DNA of 64,000 nucleotides from Acidobacteriota bacterium (GTDB lineage Bacteria > Acidobacteriota > Thermoanaerobaculia > UBA5066), in contig RHKY01000013.1 in NCBI GenBank assembly GCA_008363385.1, forward strand, positions 44,491 through 108,490. The letters are read 5' to 3'. Shown one piece after another: positions 23,870-31,628 of the stretch (the stretch's first letter is position 1; every line of letters starts with the position of its first letter). The notes beneath the pieces are model-generated. The model ran no database searches. It was not told where the DNA came from and worked only from the letters and a program-made list of their open reading frames with translations. Position numbers and translations under genes: made by a program.

Positions 23870-26198
23870 CCTCGTTCGGTTCAGGGGACGTCGGGCCCGG
23901 CGCCGCGGCCTTCGCCAGGCCGGGCACGGGGCCGCGGTACAAGGTCGCCGGGTCGCCGAGGAGGTTGTACGTCGAGATCGTCATGACGTCGCCGGCCGCC
24001 TTCTTGGCGTCGACGAAGGCGTCTCCGATCCTCTCGTGGCCGGGGCCGCCGAGCAGCTGGAGGAGCTTTCGCCCCAGCTCCAGGGGCGGCGAGTTCCGCC
24101 AGCTCGACGCGACGACGGCGATGGCCCCCTTGCCGTCCACCCGCAGGAGCTTCTCTCCGATGGAGTCGGCGATCGGGTGGTCGAAGGGGGCCGAGTAGCA
24201 CGTCAGGCTCACGACGACCGGGAGGCCCTTCGTCTCCGCGAGGCGGTCGAGGTCGGCGAGCGTGAAGAGGTCGGCGTTCTTCTTCAGGTCGGTGGCGGCC
24301 GTCCGCCAGATGTAGCGCCCGCCGTGCCCGTTGAAGAGCACGAACGCCTGCCCGGCGTCGAACGCGTCGACCAGCGCCTGCGTGCTCTCGGCGTTGGCCG
24401 GGGCGTCGGGCAGCGGGTAGACGCGACGGACCTCGTAGCCCTGGCGCTCGGCCTCGGAGACGAGCGAGTCCGTGGCCCGCTGGAACGCCAGCTCCTCGTT
24501 CGTGATGAAGAGCGCGCTCCTGAGCTCCCCGGGCGAGAGCCGCTCGTAGAGGAGGATCTTGTCCACCGCCGCCCGCGCCTCCTCGGGCGTCGCGGCGGGG
24601 ATGCGGCCCACGGCCAGGTCCGGCGGCTTGTCGGGCCCTGCGAAGGCCGCGAAGTAGTTGTCGCTGGCCGAGTGCCCCCAGGGGGACTGGTACTGCCAGG
24701 TCGGGACGAGCTGCCGGTCGTTCGGGAGGTCCTTCTTCCCGTAGACGTTGCTCGTGTTCTTCGGCATCACCCGCGGCCACTGCGGCGACCAGTGCCAGTC
24801 CGCGTAGTCCGAGTCGCTCACCGTGGCGTTCTTGTAGTCCCAGCTGGCGTCCCCCATCAGGAGGACGTAGCGGGGAGCCGGCTTCCAGGTCCGGGCCGCG
24901 ACGGCGAGGAAGTCGCGGATCGCCGACGGGTGGAGGAAGCCGTGGTTGAACCGGTCGTACAGGTCCTCGACGTCCACGACGAGGCTCGGAAGCCCCTGCT
25001 CGGCCCGGACCCGGGCGATGCGCTCGGCCTCGGCCCGCAGCCTCGGGTGGGTCACGACGAGGTAGCGGGCCCCGAGGCCCTCGGCGGTCAGGTCGGCCGG
25101 GCGGGACACCGCCACCGCGCGGGGCGCCCGCGCGCCTCCCTTGGCCACGGCCAGGTAGGGCCGCATCCCGGCGGCCGGCTTCGGGGACCCGGACGCCGGG
25201 GCCGCGAACAGGGCCGTCCCGCCCCGGGACGGCACCTCGTACGCGCGGGCCCTCTCGACGTCGAAGACGAGCAGGTCCGACGGCGTCCCGAAGCGGGCCA
25301 GCGCACCGTCGGCCAGGGTGAGGGGCGTCTGGCCGCCCGGCGCCACGACGTGCTTCCTCGGGTACGTGACCTCCACCCAGTCGAGCAGGACCAGGTCGAT
25401 CCCCTTCGTCCGCGCGCCGAGCGCGCGGAGGCCGAGCGCGTTCTCCCCCTCCCGGACCTTCACGGCGGGGAGGTCCGCCTCGAAGACGTGCCCCGTCTCG
25501 CCGTCCCACTCGGCCTGTCCGAGCGGCTCGCCGTTCCAGGTCACGTCCACCGTGTGGTCCGGCGACTCCGGGAGGTGCGAATAGCCCACCATCCGGACCC
25601 TCAGCCGCGCGGTCCCGTCACGGGCCACCGCCTCCAGCGGGACCGGGACCGACGTGGCCGCCTTGTCCGTCGCCTTCACCTCCGCCCAGAACCAGACCTC
25701 GTCCGGGACCTTCGGGCTGGTGAACCGGATCAGCTTGCGGTTGTCCTCGAGGTGGACCGTGCTCGGGGACGCGTCGAGCGGCGTCCCCGGCGCGGGGCGC
25801 GGCGCCCGGATCCGTTCCAGCCGCCGGGGCTCCTCCCCGGGCCCGGAGACGCGGAGGAGGTAGACGTTGTCGCGGACGAACGGGTCGTCCCACGTCTTCT
25901 CTCCGTGCGGCCGCTCCCCGACGAACGTCAGGTCGAACCGCCCGTCCGCGGAGCCCGCGGGGAGGCGGCGGAGGAGCGCCGGCACGTCGGCCCCCCGCAG
26001 CGTCAGGCGGAGCCGGGCGATTTCCCCGTCGGCGAAGCGCGCGCCGGCGGCGGCGAGCTCGCGGTCGGTGACCGTGACGACGCCGTCCCGGTCGACGAGG
26101 AGCTTCGTGAAGAGCTCGTCCTGTGCCGCGGCCGAGCAGGCGACCGCCGGAACGGCGAGGAGAGCGGCGCAGAAGGCCCGGAGAGCGTGTCCCACCAT
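23832..26198 (-). CDS. gingipain-like cysteine peptidase (family C25)
   Basis: This 788-residue exported protein has a signal sequence (residues 1-26, ending in AVACSAAAQ; the Cys might be a lipid site). After a beta-rich N-terminal half comes the peptidase domain, about residues 370-760: RYLVVTHPRLRAEAERIARVR, YVLLMGDASWDYKN, DLAVGRIPAATPEEA, the catalytic-His segment FVLFNGHGGRYIW and the catalytic-Cys segment VVVSLTCYSAPFDHP, as in gingipains and PorU. Its ATG overlaps the preceding stop by one base (TGATG), so it is the third gene of the dprE2-dprE1 operon. In Bacteroidetes PorU attaches cargo proteins to lipopolysaccharide, so a role in joining proteins to the glycan made here is possible but unproven. 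Confidence 0.82.
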   Translation of the reverse strand: MVGHALRAFCAALLAVPAVACSAAAQDELFTKLLVDRDGVVTVTDRELAAAGARFADGEIARLRLTLRGADVPALLRRLPAGSADGRFDLTFVGERPHGEKTWDDPFVRDNVYLLRVSGPGEEPRRLERIRAPRPAPGTPLDASPSTVHLEDNRKLIRFTSPKVPDEVWFWAEVKATDKAATSVPVPLEAVARDGTARLRVRMVGYSHLPESPDHTVDVTWNGEPLGQAEWDGETGHVFEADLPAVKVREGENALGLRALGARTKGIDLVLLDWVEVTYPRKHVVAPGGQTPLTLADGALARFGTPSDLLVFDVERARAYEVPSRGGTALFAAPASGSPKPAAGMRPYLAVAKGGARAPRAVAVSRPADLTAEGLGARYLVVTHPRLRAEAERIARVRAEQGLPSLVVDVEDLYDRFNHGFLHPSAIRDFLAVAARTWKPAPRYVLLMGDASWDYKNATVSDSDYADWHWSPQWPRVMPKNTSNVYGKKDLPNDRQLVPTWQYQSPWGHSASDNYFAAFAGPDKPPDLAVGRIPAATPEEARAAVDKILLYERLSPGELRSALFITNEELAFQRATDSLVSEAERQGYEVRRVYPLPDAPANAESTQALVDAFDAGQAFVLFNGHGGRYIWRTAATDLKKNADLFTLADLDRLAETKGLPVVVSLTCYSAPFDHPIADSIGEKLLRVDGKGAIAVVASSWRNSPPLELGRKLLQLLGGPGHERIGDAFVDAKKAAGDVMTISTYNLLGDPATLYRGPVPGLAKAAAPGPTSPEPNEDGEPNARPDPSR

Positions 26199-27517
26199 CA
26201 AAACTCTCGAGTATAGATGCGATTCGCGATCCGCCGCTCCCAGCTCCCCACGCAGTCCTTCGCTCGATAGACGCCGCCGCCGGAGCGCGAGACCAGCTCG
26301 TCCAGCCTCCGGCAGAGGCGGATCAGCCGGGGAGCCCCCCGCCGGGTGACCGGGAAGTCGAGCGCGAGCGACCACCCGTCGGGAGCGTAGGCGTTCGGGA
26401 AGCGGTCCGAGCGGTGCCGCTTGAGGACGCCGAGGTAGGAGACCGCCCCGGCCTCGTGCTGCAGGCGGATCGCCTCCGCGAGGACCTCCCGGGCGCTCTC
26501 CTTCGGGACGAAGACCTGGTACTGGATGAAGCCCCCGGGCAGGTAGGCGTTCCGCCAGTCGGGCAGCGAGTCGAGGAGGAAGTTGAACGCCGCGAGCGTC
26601 TGGCGGTAGCGGCGGGTGCCTCCGGCCCGCGTCGCCAGGAGCTTGCCGAGGTTCACCCACCTCATCCCCGGGTCCGACGTGAAGAGGCCGAGGAGCCTCG
26701 ACACGAGCGCCTTGGGGACCACCCCGGCGACGCGCGTCCCGAGGGACTGGGTGGCCAGGTCCAGCCCCGCCCCTCCCTTCCCGGGCTCCGCCGAGTGGTT
26801 GGCGCGGTGGACGACCGAGCGGCCGAGCGCCGCTCCGGAGGGGAAGCAGTCGACCCAGGCGACCTGGTACTCCCAGTCCTCCTTTCCCTCCTCCAGGCAG
26901 CGAAGCGTCTCGTCGAGGCTCCCGAGGGCGAAGCCCTCGACGTCGAGGTAGCCCGTCCGGACCGGCTTCAGCCGGAGCGCCACCTCGACGACGGGCCCCC
27001 CCTCGCCCCAGCCGCCGACGACGCGGGCCATCCCGGGCTCTTCCGGCCGAAGGCGCCTCGGGCTCCCGTCCCCGTCGAGGACCGTCACCTCGGGGACGTG
27101 CTCGGCGAAGGAGCCGCGCTTCCAGTGGTTCTTCCCGTGGACGTTGGCCGCCACGGCCGCCCCGAGGGTGACGTGCTCCGTCCCGGTCACGACCGGCGGC
27201 CAGAACCCGCGCGGCAGGGCGTGCCTCCAGACGTCGCCGATGGTGGCGCCCGCCTCGGCCCGGACGACCCCGGCGGCGTCGTCGAAGGAGAGGATCCGGT
27301 TCAGGCCGGTCATCTCGACGACCGGGCCGGACGGGTTCGTGGCGACCGGCCCGTACGAGCGCCCGGCGCCCCGGAAGACGACGGGGGCTCCCTCGGCGCG
27401 CAGGCGCGCGAGCGTCTCGACGAGCTCCGGGACGGAACGGGGACGGTGGACGGGCGAGACCGAGAAGCTGTAGAGCCCGAAGCCGTCCACGCGCTCGGGC
27501 ACGGCGGGAGCGGTCAC
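26198..27517 (-). CDS. dprE1: decaprenylphosphoryl-ribose 2'-oxidase-like flavoprotein
   Basis: This 439-residue FAD enzyme has the VAO-type FAD-binding domain: FRGAGRSYG near residue 50, GATIGDVWRHALPRG, TLGAAVAANVHGKNHWKRGSF and VVGGWGEGGPVVEVALRLK. The C-terminal half (GGFIQYQVFVP, VSYLGVLKRH, GWSLALDFPV, VYRAKD) matches DprE1. In mycobacteria DprE1 with DprE2 epimerises polyprenyl-phosphate ribose to arabinose. The GTG start overlaps the dprE2 stop (GTGA), strong support for joint function. At the place of the reactive Cys that benzothiazinones attack in M. tuberculosis (GWNxCVDFP) this protein has Ala. The exact polyprenyl length and sugar are unknown. Confidence 0.85.
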   Translation of the reverse strand: MTAPAVPERVDGFGLYSFSVSPVHRPRSVPELVETLARLRAEGAPVVFRGAGRSYGPVATNPSGPVVEMTGLNRILSFDDAAGVVRAEAGATIGDVWRHALPRGFWPPVVTGTEHVTLGAAVAANVHGKNHWKRGSFAEHVPEVTVLDGDGSPRRLRPEEPGMARVVGGWGEGGPVVEVALRLKPVRTGYLDVEGFALGSLDETLRCLEEGKEDWEYQVAWVDCFPSGAALGRSVVHRANHSAEPGKGGAGLDLATQSLGTRVAGVVPKALVSRLLGLFTSDPGMRWVNLGKLLATRAGGTRRYRQTLAAFNFLLDSLPDWRNAYLPGGFIQYQVFVPKESAREVLAEAIRLQHEAGAVSYLGVLKRHRSDRFPNAYAPDGWSLALDFPVTRRGAPRLIRLCRRLDELVSRSGGGVYRAKDCVGSWERRIANRIYTREF

Positions 27518-28257
27518 GGCGGGCCGAACCTCTTGAAGAGGGGCCTCGGGAGGTGCCGGAGGACGAGGGCCACGAGCGCCCAGCGGGCGTAGACGTAGAA
27601 GACCTCGCGGCCGGCGTCGACCTTCCGCTCGACGATCCTGGCCGCCTCCTCGACGGGGCAGACCCAGAAGAGCCCCTCCTTCCCCGCCGTCATCCGCGTG
27701 CCGAGGAAGCCGGGCTTGACCGTGACGACCTTCACGCCGTACGGGTGGAGCCGGTGGCGCAGCGCCTCGAGGTACGTCGAGAGGGCGGCCTTCGACGCAC
27801 AGTAGGCCGGGTTCGCCTTGCGGCCCCGGTCCCCAGCGATCGACGAGACGGCCGCGATCGTCCCCTTCCGGGCGGCGCGGAAGTAGTTCGCGGCCAGCCC
27901 GAGCATCTCGGCCGCGGCCACCGCGTTCACCTCGAACGCGACGCGGTCGTCGGCGGCCACCGACGTCTCGCCGTCCCCCGGCGGCATGACCCCCGCCGTG
28001 TAGACGAACAAGTCGCAGTGCCCCGAGATGCCGATCGCCTCCCGGAAGGCGGGCTCGATCCGGCGTGCGTCGGCCAGGTCGCAGGCGACGCCGGCCACGG
28101 TGGCGTCCGGGTGGGCCGAACGCAGGCGGGCGACGAGGGCGTCGAGCTTCTCGGGCGAGCGGCCGAGGAGCGTCACCCAGTAGCCACGGCTGGCGTACAG
28201 CTCGGCGAGCGCACGGCCCAGCCCGTCGGTGGCGCCCACCAGGATCACGCGTCTCAA
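27514..28257 (-). CDS. dprE2: decaprenylphosphoryl-ketopentose reductase-like SDR
   Basis: This is a short-chain dehydrogenase of about 247 residues: VILVGATDGLGRALA is the nucleotide loop, NPAYCASKAALS holds the Tyr-x3-Lys pair and VSSIAGDRG the Ser. I start it at a TTG (28257) with GGAGGG six bases upstream, rather than at 28329, because a strong promoter occupies 28301-28329. It would reduce the 2-keto intermediate made by the following gene's product, completing formation of a polyprenyl-phosphate arabinose-type donor for GT-C transferases, of which two lie close by. Its place as first gene of the dprE2-dprE1-peptidase-FnIII operon is clear from overlaps. Confidence 0.85.
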   Translation of the reverse strand: MRRVILVGATDGLGRALAELYASRGYWVTLLGRSPEKLDALVARLRSAHPDATVAGVACDLADARRIEPAFREAIGISGHCDLFVYTAGVMPPGDGETSVAADDRVAFEVNAVAAAEMLGLAANYFRAARKGTIAAVSSIAGDRGRKANPAYCASKAALSTYLEALRHRLHPYGVKVVTVKPGFLGTRMTAGKEGLFWVCPVEEAARIVERKVDAGREVFYVYARWALVALVLRHLPRPLFKRFGPP

Positions 28258-28300
28258 AGGGTCCCTCCGCGGCGGCGCGGTCCGCCCCGCCCGCCCCCGG

Positions 28301-28329
28301 CTTATAGCCCGGGAGGCCGGCGCGGGCAA
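28301..28329 (-). promoter_or_regulatory. promoter for the dprE2-dprE1-peptidase operon
   Basis: On the minus strand TTGCCC (28329-28324) and TATAAG (28306-28301) are spaced by 17 bases. The -10 matches the consensus at five of six positions. The leader to the TTG start is about 40 bases. Confidence 0.6.
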
Positions 28330-28379
28330 ACCCTTCCCGCTCCCTTCCCTTTTCCGGGCGGGGGCCTTAGGTTGAGGCC

Positions 28380-28790
28380 GTGCCTCTCTCCCTGGCCGGT
28401 GCTCTCCTCGGCACGACCGTCGTCGTCGCGGCGGAGGTCTGCATGGCGGTCACCGACGGCCGGTGCGTGGGCCCGGGGAGGACGTTCCCCCCGGACGTCG
28501 GCACCCTCTGCTTCCTGACCCGATTCGAGGGAAACGCCGGCGGGCAGGCCGTGCAGCACGTCTGGATGCGCGGCAAGGCGGTCGTCCTCGCCGTCCCGTT
28601 CCGCCTCGTCCCCTCCCCCGCCCGCGTCCACTCCAGCCGCCGGTTCGGCGAGGACGACCTCGGCCGGTGGTCCGCGGTCGTCGAGGACGCCTCCGGAAGG
28701 GAGCTCGCCCGCGTCGACTTCGAGATCGCGCTCCCGCCGGAGGAAGAAGGGCCGCCGGAGCCCGCGGGGAGCGAGCAGGACGGGCGCTGA
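28380..28790 (+). CDS. DUF2914-like exported protein
   Basis: This 136-residue protein starts at a GTG and has a hydrophobic N-terminus (signal peptide or anchor, cleavage near VAAEV). The body reads like the DUF2914 fold: RTFPPDVGTLCFLTRF, QHVWMRGKAV, ARVHSSRRF and DDLGRWSAVVEDASGRELA followed by VDFEI. Proteins of this family occur in envelope settings, but no function is established that I know of. It is divergent from dprE2 and shares the 122-base intergenic region, then runs towards the next, convergent gene with only 27 bases between. Confidence 0.65.
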   Translation: MPLSLAGALLGTTVVVAAEVCMAVTDGRCVGPGRTFPPDVGTLCFLTRFEGNAGGQAVQHVWMRGKAVVLAVPFRLVPSPARVHSSRRFGEDDLGRWSAVVEDASGRELARVDFEIALPPEEEGPPEPAGSEQDGR

Positions 28791-28817
28791 AGGGCGCCCG
28801 CCGCCGGGCGGCCCCGC

Positions 28818-30677
28818 TCAGGGGCCTCCGCGCGGCTGGACGACCCAGTAGTCGAACGTCTCCCGCGCCTCACCGCCCCGCGGAGGACGGCGCTCGCCCG
28901 AGGCCAGGAGCGACCCCCGGTCCGCGGGGGCGAACCGCGTTCCCGGCGGCGCGACGACGAGCCAGGCCCCGCCGCCTTCCGGCGCCGTCTCGAGCGTGGC
29001 GAGCCCGTCCCCGGCCGAGACCTCCCGGAACGTCCTCCCCGGCGCCAGGAAGCCGTAGGCCTCGTGCCAGTGCAGCTCCGGCTGCGGGAACAGGTTGAGC
29101 ACGCCGCCGACCGAGGGATGCCGCGCCACGAGCCTCGCGATCCCGTCGCGACGGACGCCGGCGGCCTTGGCCCCGAAGCCGGCGAAGTAGTCCCGCGCGT
29201 TCCACCAGCCGAGGAGGAGGAGGAACGCAGCGAGGAGGCCGGTCGCCGTCGCGCGCGGGGCCGCGCCCAGGCGCCGGCTCTCGCCCCACGCCCACGCCAG
29301 AGCGAGGGCCGCCGGGAAGAGGAGCACCGGCGCCATCACGCAGAGCCGCGGGCTGAAGGGCGGGTCGATCGTCAGGATCCCTCCCGCCACGAGCGTCATG
29401 GCGATCCACGCGAGGAGGAAGGCCGTCCCGGCCCGCTCGCCTGGCTCGGCGCCCGGCCGGGTCCGTAGCGCGCGAGCGCACGCCAGGAGGAGGCCGGCGA
29501 CGTACGGCGGCCAGAGCCAGCGGGGGACGAACGGGCCGTCGAAGCCGAACTGCTCGCTCGTGTCCCCTCCGCCGACGAACAGGCTGGCGACCCGCTCGGC
29601 CTGGTGGGCGGCGATCGCGGCGGGGCTGTCCGAGCCGACGGCGGCCAGGACGTGCTCCCGGGAGAGGGGGCCGAAGACGACGACCTCCGCCGACCGCAGT
29701 CCGAGGAGCCCCGGGTTCCGGGCGTAGTGACGGACGAGGGGCGCCGTGGCCACGACGGCGCCGGCGGCGGCGAGCAGGACCGCGCGCCCGGCTCCCCGCC
29801 ACGCCGGGCGTCCCGCGGCGGCGCCCCAGAGGAGAGCGAGGGCGAGGACCCCGAACGGTACGAGCCAGGCGGCGTAGTAAGTCTGCAGCCCGACCCCGAG
29901 GACGACGCCGGCCCCCGCCGCGGGCAAGCGGCGTCCGCTCCCGAGAGCGCCGAGGAAGAGGGCGAGCGCGAGCATCGCGGCCGCCGTGGCCTGGACGTAG
30001 TGAAACCCCGTCCGACCGAGGTGGACCGACCAGGGGTCCGCTGCGTTCAGCGCGAGCAGGACGAGCGCCGTCGGCACGCCCGCGGCCTGCCGGACGAGGA
30101 CGTACGCTCCGGCCAGGCTCATGAGGCCCAGGACGACCGCCGAGGAGCGGAGCGCCTCGATCGTCGGCCCGGCGAGGAGCATCGGGAGGGAGGTGAGGAA
30201 GAAGCCGAGGTTCGGACAGTCGAACCACCCCGTGCCGAAGAGGCTCGGCCGCGGCTCCGAGAGGAAGCGGGCCGCCTCGATCCCGCAGCTCATCTCGTCG
30301 TTGTGGAGGCGGTACGGGATCTCCGCCAGCTCGTACGCCCGGAGGGCGGCGGCGGCGGCGAGGAGGGCGAGGAAGACGACGGCCTCGGCCCGCGTCCACG
30401 GGTACCGGCGAGCAGCGGCGGGAGCGGCCCGGCGGTCGGCGGCCCACGCGAGGCCGAGGAGGCCCACGATCGCCGCCAGCCAGCCGGCGAGGACGAGGCC
30501 CCAGCGCCCCGCGTCGTCGTACCAGGCGACCGAGGCCGCCAGCCCGGCGCCGAGGAGAAGGGTCGAAGGCGCCGTCAGAGGCAGGCCGTCCGTCCGGGAC
30601 CCCGCGCGGTTCCCGACCTTCCGTGAGCCGGCCTTTCCAGCGCCCTCGGCGTGCCCGGGGCCGGCGGCGCCTTCCAC
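28818..30677 (-). CDS. GT-C family membrane glycosyltransferase
   Basis: This protein of about 619 residues has a dozen hydrophobic helices and the first-loop motif RLHNDEMSCGIEAARF with an acidic pair, as in GT-C enzymes that use polyprenyl-phosphate donors. The C-terminal 120 residues form a soluble periplasmic region (HWHEAYGFLAPGRTF). I choose the GTG at 30677 instead of the longer frame to 30713, because a promoter with TATAAG at 30684-30689 lies six bases before that GTG, implying a leaderless mRNA. It is downstream of the DNA glycosylase gene but has this promoter of its own. Together with the other GT-C gene it is a candidate user of the pentose donor from DprE1/DprE2. Confidence 0.72.
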   Translation of the reverse strand: MEGAAGPGHAEGAGKAGSRKVGNRAGSRTDGLPLTAPSTLLLGAGLAASVAWYDDAGRWGLVLAGWLAAIVGLLGLAWAADRRAAPAAARRYPWTRAEAVVFLALLAAAAALRAYELAEIPYRLHNDEMSCGIEAARFLSEPRPSLFGTGWFDCPNLGFFLTSLPMLLAGPTIEALRSSAVVLGLMSLAGAYVLVRQAAGVPTALVLLALNAADPWSVHLGRTGFHYVQATAAAMLALALFLGALGSGRRLPAAGAGVVLGVGLQTYYAAWLVPFGVLALALLWGAAAGRPAWRGAGRAVLLAAAGAVVATAPLVRHYARNPGLLGLRSAEVVVFGPLSREHVLAAVGSDSPAAIAAHQAERVASLFVGGGDTSEQFGFDGPFVPRWLWPPYVAGLLLACARALRTRPGAEPGERAGTAFLLAWIAMTLVAGGILTIDPPFSPRLCVMAPVLLFPAALALAWAWGESRRLGAAPRATATGLLAAFLLLLGWWNARDYFAGFGAKAAGVRRDGIARLVARHPSVGGVLNLFPQPELHWHEAYGFLAPGRTFREVSAGDGLATLETAPEGGGAWLVVAPPGTRFAPADRGSLLASGERRPPRGGEARETFDYWVVQPRGGP

Positions 30678-30683
30678 GGGGCG

Positions 30684-30713
30684 CTTATAGCGCCCGGCCC
30701 CCGGCCGCGGCAA
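30684..30713 (-). promoter_or_regulatory. promoter giving a leaderless GT-C transcript
   Basis: On the minus strand TTGCCG (30713-30708) and TATAAG (30689-30684) are spaced by 18 bases. The GTG start codon comes six bases after the -10, so the mRNA would begin at the start codon. This is the same -10 hexamer and -35 core as at 28301-28329. Confidence 0.55.
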
Positions 30714-30746
30714 TCCACGGGAGGGGGATCCACGGGAGGGATTCCG

Positions 30747-31628
30747 TCACGGCCAGAGGCTCTCGCCTCCGTCGTGCCAGTCGCGGGTGACGTCCAGCCA
30801 GAACGCCAGGCCCGCCCAGCGGCCGAACGGAGCGTAGAAGCGCTCGACCCGGGCGTCCTTCCCCTTCCGTCCCCGGAACCTCAGCTCGGCGACCTTCTTC
30901 CGCGACCAGGAGTCGAGCCCCAGCCGGGCGTGCCGGCCGAGGAGGCGCATCAGGGTGTCCGCGGCGTACGGGCCGAACCCCTTCTCGGCGCGGATCTCCC
31001 CCTCCACCTCGGCGTCGGGGCGCCCCGCCTCCTCCCACCGGGAGAGGTCGAGCGCGCCGCTCGCGACCCGGCCGGCGAAGGCGAGGAGGAAGGGCGCCCG
31101 GTAGCCCGTCCGGACCTCTTCGCGGAGCGAGCGCTCCGGGAGCGCCGCGACGGCCGCCGCTTCCGGGAACGCACCGCCGTCCCGGCACGAGGAGACCAGG
31201 TTCGTGACCATCGAGCGCGTCAGGGCCCAGGAGCAGTTCGTCGTCAGGAGGACCTTCACGGCGTCCTCGAAGAGGGAGGGGGACTTCAGGAGCCTCCCCG
31301 CCCCCCTCTCGGCGATCCAGCCGAACCCCTGGGCGCTCCGCTCGCGGCACGCCGCGTGGAATCCCGACAGGTCCGCGTCGAGGTCCAGGACCCGCCGGAC
31401 GACCCGGGCGACCCGGGAGGCCGGGAGGCCCTCGGCACCCCGCGCCGCCCAGCCGACCCCGCCGTTCCCCGGGCGCACCGTCACGGAGGCCACGGCGCGA
31501 TCCACCCGCGCCCGGAACGAGAGGCTCCTCGACGCCGCGTCCCACTCGAACGGCGGCAGGTCGTACCAGCCGTGGCTCCTCACGACGAGGTCGAGGTCGA
31601 ACGGGGCGGCCCCGATCGTCCCGCGCAT
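30747..31628 (-). CDS. HhH-GPD superfamily DNA glycosylase
   Basis: This 293-residue protein has the helix-hairpin-helix segment KGFGPYAADTLMRLLG (about 225-240), followed by the catalytic Asp in LGLDSW. The Lys of bifunctional OGG1-type enzymes is not evident in the hairpin, so a monofunctional base-excision glycosylase of the AlkA/3-methyladenine type is likelier. Upstream segments TNCSWALTRSMVTNLV and FHAACRERS are typical of this group. Its ATG overlaps the stop of the PBP gene by one base (TGATG). It would remove damaged bases; the link with a cell-wall enzyme looks like shared transcription rather than shared function. Confidence 0.75.
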   Translation of the reverse strand: MRGTIGAAPFDLDLVVRSHGWYDLPPFEWDAASRSLSFRARVDRAVASVTVRPGNGGVGWAARGAEGLPASRVARVVRRVLDLDADLSGFHAACRERSAQGFGWIAERGAGRLLKSPSLFEDAVKVLLTTNCSWALTRSMVTNLVSSCRDGGAFPEAAAVAALPERSLREEVRTGYRAPFLLAFAGRVASGALDLSRWEEAGRPDAEVEGEIRAEKGFGPYAADTLMRLLGRHARLGLDSWSRKKVAELRFRGRKGKDARVERFYAPFGRWAGLAFWLDVTRDWHDGGESLWP

